A stretch of DNA of 64,000 nucleotides, taken from assembly GCA_016716465.1 (NCBI GenBank), contig JADJWH010000001.1, positions 248,001 to 312,000 of the forward strand, in the 5' to 3' direction. Positions 36,342 to 45,734 of the stretch are shown piece by piece. Made by a program: the position numbers and the translations under genes. Position 1 is the stretch's first letter. The number at the start of each line of letters is the position of its first letter. The notes under the pieces were generated by a model. The model saw only the letters and a list, made by a program, of their open reading frames with translations, was not told the DNA's origin and searched no databases. Origin of the DNA: Gammaproteobacteria bacterium (lineage in GTDB: Bacteria > Pseudomonadota > Gammaproteobacteria > SZUA-140).

Positions 36342-37603
36342 GGACGCAATCCCCGGTCCGGGCTGACCCAGGTGGCGCGCGTGCCGCGGCGCTTCCTGAT
36401 CGCGCGCGGGGCGGCCACCACGGCAGTGAGGACGTTGAGCAGCCAGTAGACCACGGGATACCAGATCATCCAGTAGTAGACCCTGCCGATGCCGCGCTCG
36501 AAGCGGGAGTCGATCAGCAGCGCGACGGCGAACTGCAGCATGCAGGTGACTCCCAGCACCACGCCGCTCCAGGCCGGCAGCAGGGTCTGCACCTGCAGGA
36601 ACGGAGGCAGATCGATGAACAGGCCGAGTATGAAGAGCAGGATCGTGGCGACCATCAGGTAGGCCCATACCACGCTGGTCAGATATTCGAGATAGACCAT
36701 CCACATGCGGCGCTTGCGCCAGTGCCTGGCGTCCGGCAGGTATTTGAGGAACACCTCCATCCCGCCTTGCGCCCAGCGCAGGCGCTGGCGCCACAGGCCG
36801 CGCAGCGTTTCGGGCATCAGGATCCAGCACAGGGCATTGGGTTCGAAGCGAATGTCCCAGTGATTGAGCTGCAGGTTCCAGCTGATGTCGATGTCCTCGG
36901 TGATCATGTCGAGGTTCCAGTAACCGATGTTGTGCAGTGCGCTCTTGCGGAAGGCCGAGACGACGCCGGAGACGGTGAACACCCGGCCGTAGATCCTCTG
37001 GGCGCGCTTGATCATGCCGATGATGGCGGAGAATTCGCCGACCTGGATCTTGCCGAGCAGGGTCGAGCGCGTGCGCACGCGGGGATTGCCGGTGACGGCG
37101 CCGACGCGCGGTCCCTTGATGAAATGCTGCATGATCCAGGGGGTGGCGTGGGGGTCGAGCAGCGCATCGCCGTCGATGCAGATCAGGAATTCGTGATTCG
37201 AGGCCATGGCGCCCATGCGCAGGGCCATGGCCTTGCCCTGGTTGCTCGCCAGGTGGATGACGCGCAGGCGCTGGTGCTGTTCCGCCAGGCGGTCGAGGAT
37301 CTCGCCGGTGTCGTCCTGGCTGCCGTCGTCGATGGCGATGATCTCGAACTCCGGATACTGCTGCTTGGCCAGGTACTCGATGGTCTCCTCGACGTTCTCC
37401 CCTTCGTTGTGGCACGGCACCAGGAAGGTGACTCCGGGATAGTTTTCGAGCCTGGGCGGCTGGTCGATGCGCCGTCCGGCGACGAGTTCCCAGTGGGCGA
37501 AATAATAGAGCGCGCCGACCATCCACAGATAGGCCATGAAGAGCGGATAGTAGAACTCGAAGTCGAGTATCCCGCCGACCAGATGTGTCAGGAACTCTTC
37601 CAT
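36338..37603 (-). CDS. pgaC: PgaC, poly-beta-1,6-N-acetylglucosamine synthase
   Basis: The 421-residue product is a membrane GT2 glycosyltransferase that polymerises UDP-GlcNAc into poly-beta-1,6-GlcNAc. It has an N-terminal helix, then VTFLVPCHNEGENVEETIEY, IIAIDDGSQDDTGEI (UDP site), ICIDGDALLDP (DxD), the TED catalytic-base motif in DMITEDIDISW, and QRLRWAQGG (QxxRW), followed by C-terminal helices. The gene order pgaA-B-C-D on this strand and the pgaD overlap fit the standard operon. Synthesis is normally switched on by cyclic-di-GMP. Confidence 0.96.
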   Translation of the reverse strand: MEEFLTHLVGGILDFEFYYPLFMAYLWMVGALYYFAHWELVAGRRIDQPPRLENYPGVTFLVPCHNEGENVEETIEYLAKQQYPEFEIIAIDDGSQDDTGEILDRLAEQHQRLRVIHLASNQGKAMALRMGAMASNHEFLICIDGDALLDPHATPWIMQHFIKGPRVGAVTGNPRVRTRSTLLGKIQVGEFSAIIGMIKRAQRIYGRVFTVSGVVSAFRKSALHNIGYWNLDMITEDIDISWNLQLNHWDIRFEPNALCWILMPETLRGLWRQRLRWAQGGMEVFLKYLPDARHWRKRRMWMVYLEYLTSVVWAYLMVATILLFILGLFIDLPPFLQVQTLLPAWSGVVLGVTCMLQFAVALLIDSRFERGIGRVYYWMIWYPVVYWLLNVLTAVVAAPRAIRKRRGTRATWVSPDRGLRP

Positions 37604-37606
37604 GCC

Positions 37607-39559
37607 TTACTCCGGATAAGGGTAGGTGCTGAGCGACATCGCGGGGCGGATGCCGGCGATGTCGGGGCGGCCGGCGATGAAATCGTCGGGATAGTAGCCG
37701 AGGTGACGCACGCCGAGGCGCCGCAGCAGGTCCATCTGGGCGCGCAGGTCGGCGGCATCGACCGGTGAGCGGTCGCGCCAGTCGACGCTCTGGAGTTCGA
37801 ACACGGTCTTGTTCAACCCATCCGGTTCACGCGAGACCTGAGCGACCAGTTTCTTGAGCCAGGTGCGCGGATGAGACTGCGCCTCCAGGTAGGGCATGGC
37901 CAGGATCGCCGTGTAGTCGTAATGCTCGAGCGCGAGCGGCAGCGATTGCGCGAAGCGTGACTCCGCCGCGGGATCCAGCGCGACCGGCGCGTACAGATTA
38001 CGGGCGGTCTTGATCTGCGGCTGGAACTCGCGCACGCGCGCGGCCAGCATGTCGGTGAAGTTGATCAGCGATTCCGTCTTGCGCCGGGTCCATTCCTGCA
38101 TCAGCTCGGGCGAGGCATGGATCTCGGCGAGCGTGGCCGGCAGCCCCCACTGTTGCGTGTAGACCTCGAGGGCGGCGTCGGAGGCGTCCTCGTCTTCCGC
38201 CAGCGTGGCGTCGTCGTGGAAGAGCAGGCCGTCGATGGAGGCGTGCCTGGCGAGGTCTTCGTAGATGTCGCCGATGAAGTCGCGCGCCTCCGCGCTGAAG
38301 GGCGACAGGCGCGGATAGCGCTGGCTCTGCGCGTCGTTTGTCGAATCGCGCTGCACCCTCTGCTCTTGCAGCGGACTGCCGGCTTCCGGCACATAGGCGA
38401 GGACGGGCAGCCAGGCGTACACCTTGACGCCGGCGCGCGTCGCGAGCTGCCAGGCGACGCGGTTGAACAGGTCGGCGCGCACCGGGAGGTGGCGGTTGGG
38501 GAAATACAGCGCGTCGGCGGCGCCGTCGCCGTCGGGATCGGCGAAGGCCTGCAGATAGACCGTGTTGATTCCGAGCGCCTTGATGCGGTCGAGCAGGCGG
38601 TCGAGGTTACGCTCCTGCTGGGCCGGATCGGGATCGAAGACATAATCGAGGTCGACCTGAACGGTGCGGATCGGCCGCGCGCGCCTGGACTCGTTGAGCG
38701 TGTCGATCAGGGATTCCAGCGTCGCGCCGTGCGGCAGCAGCGCGCGATGGATCACGCCGCCCTCCAGGACGGAATTGTAGCCGTGGTCGCCGAGGTCGAA
38801 GCTCAGGGGCATGCCGAGCTGGCTCGCGAGCGCGGTCAGAGGCTCATTGTAACGTCCGAAGGGCCAGACCATGGCGCGCGGCCGGTGTCCGGTGCGCTGC
38901 TCGATGAGGCGCACGCTCTGTTGCAGGTCGGCCCCGATCCGGTTGATGTAGGTCTTGTCGTCTTCATAGGACTTGCGGTCCGGGTCGTAGGCCCGGGTGA
39001 CGGCGGCGGGCTGCAGGTTGCCCTGCGGATTGCCCACGATGCCGTGGTGCAGGTCGTAACTGTGCGATGCGATCTCCACCAGGCCGGAGTCGGCCATTTC
39101 CTTGAGCTGATCCCAGGTGGCGAATCCCTCGCGCGGCAGGGAGAGCGCGCCGTATTCCACCCGACTGCCGGCCGGCTGCTCGATCCACGAGACCATCGGT
39201 GCGATTACCGCGGGATAGCCGAACAGCCTGAGCAATGGGAAGACGCGGGTGTAGGTGCTGGCGTAGCCGTCGTCGAAGGTCAGCAGCACCGCATTGGCGG
39301 GCAGCGGCCTGCGGTGTTCGCGCGCGGCGACGATGTCGTCCAGGCTGACGGGATGGTAATCGTGCTCGCCGAGCCAGGCGAACTGGGCGATGAGGTCGGA
39401 CGTGGCGATGGTCATCGCGTCTCCCAGGCGATCACGCGCCGGGTCGTCCTGCACGTCGTGGTAGCTCAGTACGATGTAACGGTCCGCCTCCTGCGCAGCG
39501 GGCAGCGCTGCCGGCAGGAGCAGGGCCAGGGCGGTGATGATTCGGGTCAGGGCTCTCAT
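37607..39559 (-). CDS. pgaB: PgaB, PNAG N-deacetylase/hydrolase
   Basis: The 650-residue product has a cleavable-looking signal (MRALTRIITALALLLPAALP), a polysaccharide deacetylase domain (YHDV, the metal site TFDDGYAST, and HSYDLHHG), and a C-terminal glycoside-hydrolase-like domain from about residue 290 with YVFDPDPAQQERNLDRLLDR and DGLLFHDDATL. In E. coli PgaB is an outer-membrane lipoprotein that partially deacetylates the polymer before export. Here no lipobox Cys is visible after the signal, so it may be a soluble periplasmic form. The start ATG 39559 is one base from the pgaA stop. Confidence 0.95.
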   Translation of the reverse strand: MRALTRIITALALLLPAALPAAQEADRYIVLSYHDVQDDPARDRLGDAMTIATSDLIAQFAWLGEHDYHPVSLDDIVAAREHRRPLPANAVLLTFDDGYASTYTRVFPLLRLFGYPAVIAPMVSWIEQPAGSRVEYGALSLPREGFATWDQLKEMADSGLVEIASHSYDLHHGIVGNPQGNLQPAAVTRAYDPDRKSYEDDKTYINRIGADLQQSVRLIEQRTGHRPRAMVWPFGRYNEPLTALASQLGMPLSFDLGDHGYNSVLEGGVIHRALLPHGATLESLIDTLNESRRARPIRTVQVDLDYVFDPDPAQQERNLDRLLDRIKALGINTVYLQAFADPDGDGAADALYFPNRHLPVRADLFNRVAWQLATRAGVKVYAWLPVLAYVPEAGSPLQEQRVQRDSTNDAQSQRYPRLSPFSAEARDFIGDIYEDLARHASIDGLLFHDDATLAEDEDASDAALEVYTQQWGLPATLAEIHASPELMQEWTRRKTESLINFTDMLAARVREFQPQIKTARNLYAPVALDPAAESRFAQSLPLALEHYDYTAILAMPYLEAQSHPRTWLKKLVAQVSREPDGLNKTVFELQSVDWRDRSPVDAADLRAQMDLLRRLGVRHLGYYPDDFIAGRPDIAGIRPAMSLSTYPYPE

Positions 39560-39560
39560 G

Positions 39561-42050
39561 TCAGAAGCGCCAGTCCAGGTTGAGGTAGAGCGTGGTCTGG
39601 TATTCCGGGATGCCGTCGTAGACGCGACGCGCGCGGATCAGTCCATAGGCGAGATCAAACCGGTCGAGCGGGCTCCAGCGCTGCTCGTACTGCGCCGCCC
39701 AGACGCCATCCGAACCGAAGTCTTCCTGGTGGTAATTGCCGGCGCTGAGCGCCAGACGATGACGGAAGGAATACTCGTAGCGCCGGTACAGCAGCCACTC
39801 GTTGTTCAGGGTGACGTCGACCGAGACGTCGCTCGCCGGGTTGAAGTAGGGCGCGCCCTCGCGCGTGTTGCGCGAGGTGTATATGCCGAGCAGGCCGTCC
39901 ATGCGATAGTGCGGGCGCGTCATCAGGCGCTGGGCCAGGCGCGCGTTCGCGGCGGTACGCAGGTTGTCATCGCTGAAATCGATGCGTTGCAGGCCGACGT
40001 GCGCGCTGCGCCGTTCATGCGCGCGCCAGTCCGCGCCGAGGTCGGCCGACCAGCCGTCGATGTCCTCGTTGAGCCGGCCGCGCAGCGGTATTTCGTCGCT
40101 CCAGCTGTCGGCGCCCGCGGTGAATGACCAGGTATCGGTCGGGCTCCAGCGCCCGTTCACCGCGAGGCCGGCGTTGACGCTGTCGCCGGCGTCGCGGTCC
40201 AGTTCCGCCGTCGCCGCGATCTCGCGCGCGCTGTACTCGACGCCCGCGCCGATGCGGCGGTAGCTTGCGTCGCCTTCGGGAAACTCGGCCTGTTCGAAGT
40301 GATGATGCAGAAAGGGACGGTAGTGATAGCCGATCGGTGCGCCGTAGAGCCAGCCGTCGAAGCCGAGGTCATCGCTGCCTTCCTGCGCGCCCGAGCTCCT
40401 GGTGCGCGCGGCCTCCAGGCGCAGCTCGCGCATATTGCGCAATTCCCAGGCCCGCGCCAGCGACGCGGTCGCACTGCTGTCCGGCGCGGTGGCGCGCAGA
40501 TCGTTCAGCGCGGCCTCGGCGGCGGGGTAGTCGCCGAGGTCGAGCAGGGCGTGTCCGCGGCCGGCACGCGCGTCGGGCAGATTTTCGGGCTTTCCGTTCA
40601 GCGCGATCTCATATTCTCCGAGCGCGGCGCGCGGCCAGCCACGCCAGCGCTGTACCGTGGCCAGCGCTGTGTGCAGCTCCGCGTTGAGCGGCGCCTGATC
40701 CGCCAGCGGGGCCAGCCGCCGCTCGGCCTCGGGCAGGTCATCGGCGAAGGCGCGCGCATAGGCGGCCGCGATATCGGCGCGCAGTTTGGCGGAATTGGGG
40801 CGGCGATCCGGCGCCGTGCCCAGCCAGACCGGCTCACTGGCGGCGATCTCGTCGATCAGCGGCAGCGCGTGCGCGAAGTCCTCGCTATCAACATAGGCAT
40901 AAAACAGGGACAGGCGCGTGGTGAAGTCGCCGGGCTCGCGCTCGAGCGCGCGCAGGAACAGGTCGCGGGCCTGTTCCGGCTGGCGCAGTGCGAGGTAGGT
41001 GTCGCCCGCGGTCGTGAGCACATAGGTCGGGATCTCGGGATCGTCGGCGATGTGCTGCTCGTAGAGTTCGATGGCCTCGCGATCACGGCGGCGCTCGTGC
41101 AGCGACACGAGCAGGTCATGGCGCACCTGGCGCGCATGAGGCGTCTCGCCCTGGCCACCGGCCTCGAGGAATTCCAGTTCCCGCCGCAGGTCGAGGATCG
41201 CCTTGAAGGATTCGCGTTGCGGCGTGGTCTCCGCCGTCGCGGGCAGGCGGCTCCAGCGGATGGTGTAGGCCTGCCTGTCGCGCTCGATCGCGTCGCGCTC
41301 ATCGGGGCTGAGCAGTCCCGGCGATTCGTCCGCCAGCGCGGCGGCCAGGTGCGGCGCGCCGATCCGGTACGCGGTCAGGATCCTGCCGCGACGCGCCTCG
41401 CGGTTCGCGGGGTCGATCTCCAGCATGCGGTCGTAGGTACTCAGGGCCTGAAAGGGCAGGCCCTGGGCCTGCTGGACGTAGGCGAGCGCGCCGACCACGT
41501 CGGGATCGCGCGGACGTGCGGCGACGATCGGGTCCAGTGTCTGGCGCGCCTGCTCACCGTCGCCGTCGTCCGCGAGGCTGAGCGCGAGGCCGATGCGGGC
41601 AGCGGTGTCCCTGGGGTCGCGTTCGACGGCGGTGCGGTAGATCCGGATCGCGAGCGGGTATTCCCGCTCATTGCGCGCCGACCTGCCCAGCGCCTCCAGC
41701 ACGTAGGGGGGCGCGTCCTTGAGGTCGAGGTTCGCGGCGTGATCCAGCGCCTCGCGATCGCGTTCGGCCCAGCCGAGCACGGCGATGTAATCGTAGAGAT
41801 ACCGGCGGTTGTCCGGGTAGCGTTCCACCAGCGTCCCGAGCGTCTCCAGCGCCTGCGCGTGGTTGCCCGCGCGGGCGGAGCGCAGGGCCTGTTGATATTC
41901 CTGTTCGGGCGCGGGTGCGGCCGCGGCCGCGGATGCGGGCGGGTGCCAGGCGGTCGCGACAAGCCCGAGCGCGAGCGCGATGATCAGTTCCGGAGAACGG
42001 CGCAGGCGAACGTGTCGCACAAGGACGGGATTGTTGTTCAGACTTCTCAT
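39561..42050 (-). CDS. pgaA: PgaA, outer-membrane PNAG export porin
   Basis: The 829-residue product, from the ATG at 42050 (MRSLNNNPVLVRHVRLRRSP), has a signal segment at about residues 19-40. A long TPR-like superhelix follows to about residue 500 (for example GNHAQALETLGTLVERYPDN), then a beta-barrel domain ends in the typical aromatic C-terminus LNLDWRF. PgaA binds deacetylated polymer with the TPR region and exports it through the barrel. It is the first gene of the operon. An upstream ATG at 42089 would extend it but is less likely. Length matches E. coli PgaA (807) closely. Confidence 0.95.
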   Translation of the reverse strand: MRSLNNNPVLVRHVRLRRSPELIIALALGLVATAWHPPASAAAAAPAPEQEYQQALRSARAGNHAQALETLGTLVERYPDNRRYLYDYIAVLGWAERDREALDHAANLDLKDAPPYVLEALGRSARNEREYPLAIRIYRTAVERDPRDTAARIGLALSLADDGDGEQARQTLDPIVAARPRDPDVVGALAYVQQAQGLPFQALSTYDRMLEIDPANREARRGRILTAYRIGAPHLAAALADESPGLLSPDERDAIERDRQAYTIRWSRLPATAETTPQRESFKAILDLRRELEFLEAGGQGETPHARQVRHDLLVSLHERRRDREAIELYEQHIADDPEIPTYVLTTAGDTYLALRQPEQARDLFLRALEREPGDFTTRLSLFYAYVDSEDFAHALPLIDEIAASEPVWLGTAPDRRPNSAKLRADIAAAYARAFADDLPEAERRLAPLADQAPLNAELHTALATVQRWRGWPRAALGEYEIALNGKPENLPDARAGRGHALLDLGDYPAAEAALNDLRATAPDSSATASLARAWELRNMRELRLEAARTRSSGAQEGSDDLGFDGWLYGAPIGYHYRPFLHHHFEQAEFPEGDASYRRIGAGVEYSAREIAATAELDRDAGDSVNAGLAVNGRWSPTDTWSFTAGADSWSDEIPLRGRLNEDIDGWSADLGADWRAHERRSAHVGLQRIDFSDDNLRTAANARLAQRLMTRPHYRMDGLLGIYTSRNTREGAPYFNPASDVSVDVTLNNEWLLYRRYEYSFRHRLALSAGNYHQEDFGSDGVWAAQYEQRWSPLDRFDLAYGLIRARRVYDGIPEYQTTLYLNLDWRF

Positions 42051-42122
42051 GGTTATCTTTTGTTTCACGATCGCGCGAGCCTCGACCACCGCGCGTGGAT
42101 CAATCGGTCCGGGTGCGTTGCG

Positions 42123-43523
42123 TCATCCCGGTCCGGGTTCGGGGCGGCGGTGTTCCGCGCCGATTCCCCCGCCGTCGTGGCGCTCCTCTTCGATGAACGG
42201 CGGGGCCGCGAGTTCCCGATTGATGTAGGCGTACAGCCGGTTCAGCGCCTGATGCAGCAGGGTTTCTTCCGCCTGGATACGTTCCGCAGAGCGCCGGTAT
42301 TCGAGCAGGATTGTATCTCGTTCCGGCGTGTCCGGGGGCGGAGTTTCCGTCCCCGCCCGGGGCTGGCCGAAGCGTCGTTCGATCAGGGCCTCGAGCCCGG
42401 CGGTCAGCGCACGCAGCTCGGCCTCGGTGGTGGCGCCCTCTCCGAGCAGGCCCGGCAGATGATCGATGGCGATGGGCAGTTTGTGAAACCGTGCGTGATA
42501 GGCGTGCAGAAGGTCGCCCAATTCACGCGTGATCTCCTCCTCGGGGACGGCGCGATCCTGCACCCGCTCGCCCGCCTGGATCCAGACCCGGGAAGGGGCG
42601 TCTTCCCAGCCCGGGGCGGGATGGGCGGGGACGGATGGTTCCACCGCGGAGGACGCGGGGTTCACGGCCAGTTCGCTCCAGTACGCACTGAAGCTGTGTG
42701 GCGGTGAATTCCCGGCGAACTGTTTGCTCAATACCGTGGCCAGCGTGGTGAAACACCGGCTGGCCACGGCCTCCGGATGCTGCAGCAGTACCGGGCGCTG
42801 GGCGCTCACGGAGGTCCGGATCGCCTTGTCTTCAGTGATATAGCCGAGGTATTGAACCTTCATGTTGAGGTATTTTTTGACGGCCGCCTCGAAGCGCTTG
42901 AAGACCTCCATGCTGTTGGCGTAGTTGATCGCCATGTTGACCAGCACGTAGGCCGGATGCTCGTAACTCCGTCGCTTGAGCACGCGGAGCAGGGCGAAGG
43001 CGTCCGTGAGCGAGGTTGGTTCGGTCGAGATCACCACGATGGCGTACTGCGCCGACTGGATGAAGGATAATACCGATTCGCCGATGCCGGCGGCGGTGTC
43101 GATGAGGATGTAGTCGAAACGGTCTTCCAGCGATTCGAGGGCGGCGATCAGGCGGCCGCGCTGTTCCTGGTCCAGGTTCGCGCATTCGGCGATGCCGGAG
43201 GCGGCGGGGATGATCATCACGCCCTCCGGTCCCTCGACCAGTATTTCGTCCACCGTGCGTTCCCCCGCGAGCAGGTGCTCGACGGTGTATTCCACGCTGA
43301 GGCCCATGACGACATTGATGTTGGCCAGGCTGGTGTCGGCGTCGAAGATACAGACCCGGTTGCCGTTCTTGGCCAGGGCGATGGCGAGGTTGCTGGTGAC
43401 GTTGGTCTTGCCGACCCCGCCCTTGCCGCTCGTGATGGCAATGACCTTGGGGTACTGTGTGTCGGCCGGTTGACGCGGGGAGGAACGCGCGGGTCCGGAC
43501 GGCTTGATGGGAAAGATGTTCAT
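42123..43523 (-). CDS. MinD/FlhG-like P-loop ATPase with C-terminal extension
   Basis: The 466-residue product has a deviant Walker A, ITSGKGGVGKTNVTSNLAIA (near residues 30-49), the FDADTSLANINVVMGL switch I region, and the Walker B-like DYILIDTAAGIGESVLSFIQ. The first 280 residues match MinD2/FlhG-type ATPases that number flagella or pili in the cell. The last 180 residues are a charged extension (helical, QDRAVPEEEITRELGDLLHA) not typical of FlhG. No flagellar genes are nearby. It lies 72 bases before pgaA and may be co-transcribed with the pga operon. The role in surface structures is inferred. Confidence 0.85.
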   Translation of the reverse strand: MNIFPIKPSGPARSSPRQPADTQYPKVIAITSGKGGVGKTNVTSNLAIALAKNGNRVCIFDADTSLANINVVMGLSVEYTVEHLLAGERTVDEILVEGPEGVMIIPAASGIAECANLDQEQRGRLIAALESLEDRFDYILIDTAAGIGESVLSFIQSAQYAIVVISTEPTSLTDAFALLRVLKRRSYEHPAYVLVNMAINYANSMEVFKRFEAAVKKYLNMKVQYLGYITEDKAIRTSVSAQRPVLLQHPEAVASRCFTTLATVLSKQFAGNSPPHSFSAYWSELAVNPASSAVEPSVPAHPAPGWEDAPSRVWIQAGERVQDRAVPEEEITRELGDLLHAYHARFHKLPIAIDHLPGLLGEGATTEAELRALTAGLEALIERRFGQPRAGTETPPPDTPERDTILLEYRRSAERIQAEETLLHQALNRLYAYINRELAAPPFIEEERHDGGGIGAEHRRPEPGPG

Positions 43524-43754
43524 GGTCCGGATGCGATCTCTCGTGACTGAGTCCGTTTGCCTCTGTGCCTGGATGAGACCCTGACCGTCGGTTCCGGCAT
43601 ATCGATCCCCGAAACCCGATCCGCCATGTTCAGAAGTTATCTTTAGTGGTCAATCTTGAGCGTTGAAATTGTATCACTTTTTTGAGAAGGATGGGGAGGG
43701 TCGTGAGATCCGGCGCCAGTCGGTGCGGTGTCCGCACCGACTGGCGGGGCAGGG

Positions 43755-45734
43755 CTAGATCACTCTGTCGTTGCCGCCATCCAGCGGCACTTGTGCGCCG
43801 GTCGTCTTGGCGAACAGCGGACCGCACATCGCGATGGCCATCTCGGCCACGTCGCGGGACTGAATCTCGGTTCTCAGGATGTTTTTTCTCTTGTAATTTT
43901 CGACAGTTAAGCCGTAATTCTTAGCTCTGGCTTGAAGTACCTCGTTGGTCCAGATCGCGGTGTCGAAAACGGCGTCCGGGTGGATGGAATTGACCCGTAT
44001 GCCATCCTCGCCCCATTCCAGCGCGGCTACCCGGGCGAGCTGGGTGAGCGCGGCCTTGGACGAGGAGTAGGCGGCGACCCCGGGGCCCGGGGCGGCGACG
44101 TTCTTGGAGCCGATGATGACGACCCGGCCCCCGCGCGGGGACAGTTTCAGCAGGGGATGTGCCTCGCGCATCAGATTGAGGTTGGCATCCAGATTGATGT
44201 CGAAGACGCGGCGCCATTCGCGGCTGTCGAGCACATCCAGGCGGCGGCTGGCGGGGAAGATCCCGGCGTTCAGGACCAGCATGTCCAGTCCGCCGAAGCG
44301 GCGGACCCCGGCCTCGAGGGCGGCGGCGAGTTCGCTCTCCTTGGTCACGTCGCAGGTCACGCCGAGATAGGCGGGGTGGCGGGCGAGGGTCTCGACGCCG
44401 GCGTCGATGTCGATACCGATGACCGCCGCGCCCTGCTTGAGGAATTGCTCGGCACAGGCCTTGCCGATGCCGGAGGCCGCGCCGGTGATCAGCGCCACCT
44501 CGCCGGCGAAGGGCGGCGGGGCGCCGGCCGATTTGAGCTTGGCCTGCTCCAGATCCCAGTATTCGACGTCGAAGATGTCCCGGGCCGGCAGCGCCTGGTA
44601 GCCGCCCAGCGCCTGTGCGCGCAGCAGGATCTCGATCGTATGGCCGTAGATGTCCGCGACGATGCCCGCGTCTTTCGCGCTGCGCCCGAGCGCGCAGACG
44701 CCGAATTCGGGATCGATGATGACGCGCGGCGCCGGATCGAGCATGGTCTTCTTGTCGCGCGCGTGCGGGGCATGTTCCTCGAAGTAGGCCTTGTAGGCGG
44801 CGACATAGGACTCGACGTCGCGTCCGAGCAGCGGGATGCGCTTGGTGCGTATGACGTGATCCGGGGTTGCCGGCCCCTGCTGGGTCAGTGTCGCGAGATC
44901 GGGGCGCCGGGCGAAGTCCAGGCTGCGTTCATCGCGCTGGGTGGCGAGCAGCAGCGGGAAGCCGGCGGCGCGCGCGGCATCGCGACGCAGGGTGGCGATC
45001 GCCAGACGCAAGGCCGGTTCCGGTGCGGTGGCGCGCGGCGCGGGGGCGGGCAGCTCCCAGGCGCCCTGCTTTTTCAGGTAGTTCTCCGCCCGGGCGACGA
45101 GTTCAATCATTCGTTCATAGGATTCCCGGGCCGTCGCGCCGAATGAGAATATCCCATGGTTCATCAGAACCATGCCTATGGTTTTTGATGTTGACTCTTT
45201 GGAAAAGCGTTCCCCGCACAGCCGGGCGAGGTCGAAGCCTGGCATCACGTAGGGGATGACCACGACATCGTCGCCGAACACCTCGGCGATGCGTTCCCGC
45301 CCCGCGGCCGTATTGGTAATGGCAATGATGGCGTCGGCGTGCGTATGGTCCACAAACCTGTGCGGGATCACCGCGTGCAGGATTGCCTCGACCGAGGGCG
45401 TGGGTGCGCTCGCCCGGGTCATGTGCGTCCGCAGTTCGTTGACCATCTGCATGTCGCTCAGCGCCGGCAGGCGGGCCAGGGCGATCAGGTGTCCCAGCTT
45501 GACGGCCGGGAAGCCCGCCTCTTCGATGGTTTCGAGGTCCCAGCCGCTGCCCTTGACGTAAAGGATCTCCTCCTCGATACCGAGTAGATTGCGGACCGTT
45601 TCCTTGACCGAGGTGTTTCCCCCGCCGTGCAGGACCAGCGAGGGGTCCTGTCCCAGCAGGCGTGAGGTGTAGACGCGCAGGGCGAGGGGGCTCGTGAATT
45701 GCGCCGCCGCCTGGTCATTCCAACGGTTGAGCAT
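43755..45734 (-). CDS. Bifunctional class II aldolase / short-chain dehydrogenase
   Basis: The 659-residue fusion begins with a class II aldolase/RhaD-like domain: HGGGNTSVKE near residue 36, the metal-binding pair in FVDHTHADAIIAIT (about residues 132-145), and VLMNHGIFSFG. From about residue 416 comes a short-chain dehydrogenase domain with TGAASGIGKACAEQFL, NAGIFPASR, and the catalytic YSSSKAAL. This layout matches proteins that cleave and oxidise sugar-phosphates or related 2-keto compounds (rhamnulose-phosphate aldolase/lactaldehyde dehydrogenase class). No rhamnose genes are nearby, so the substrate is unknown. ATG 45734. Confidence 0.92.
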   Translation of the reverse strand: MLNRWNDQAAAQFTSPLALRVYTSRLLGQDPSLVLHGGGNTSVKETVRNLLGIEEEILYVKGSGWDLETIEEAGFPAVKLGHLIALARLPALSDMQMVNELRTHMTRASAPTPSVEAILHAVIPHRFVDHTHADAIIAITNTAAGRERIAEVFGDDVVVIPYVMPGFDLARLCGERFSKESTSKTIGMVLMNHGIFSFGATARESYERMIELVARAENYLKKQGAWELPAPAPRATAPEPALRLAIATLRRDAARAAGFPLLLATQRDERSLDFARRPDLATLTQQGPATPDHVIRTKRIPLLGRDVESYVAAYKAYFEEHAPHARDKKTMLDPAPRVIIDPEFGVCALGRSAKDAGIVADIYGHTIEILLRAQALGGYQALPARDIFDVEYWDLEQAKLKSAGAPPPFAGEVALITGAASGIGKACAEQFLKQGAAVIGIDIDAGVETLARHPAYLGVTCDVTKESELAAALEAGVRRFGGLDMLVLNAGIFPASRRLDVLDSREWRRVFDINLDANLNLMREAHPLLKLSPRGGRVVIIGSKNVAAPGPGVAAYSSSKAALTQLARVAALEWGEDGIRVNSIHPDAVFDTAIWTNEVLQARAKNYGLTVENYKRKNILRTEIQSRDVAEMAIAMCGPLFAKTTGAQVPLDGGNDRVI

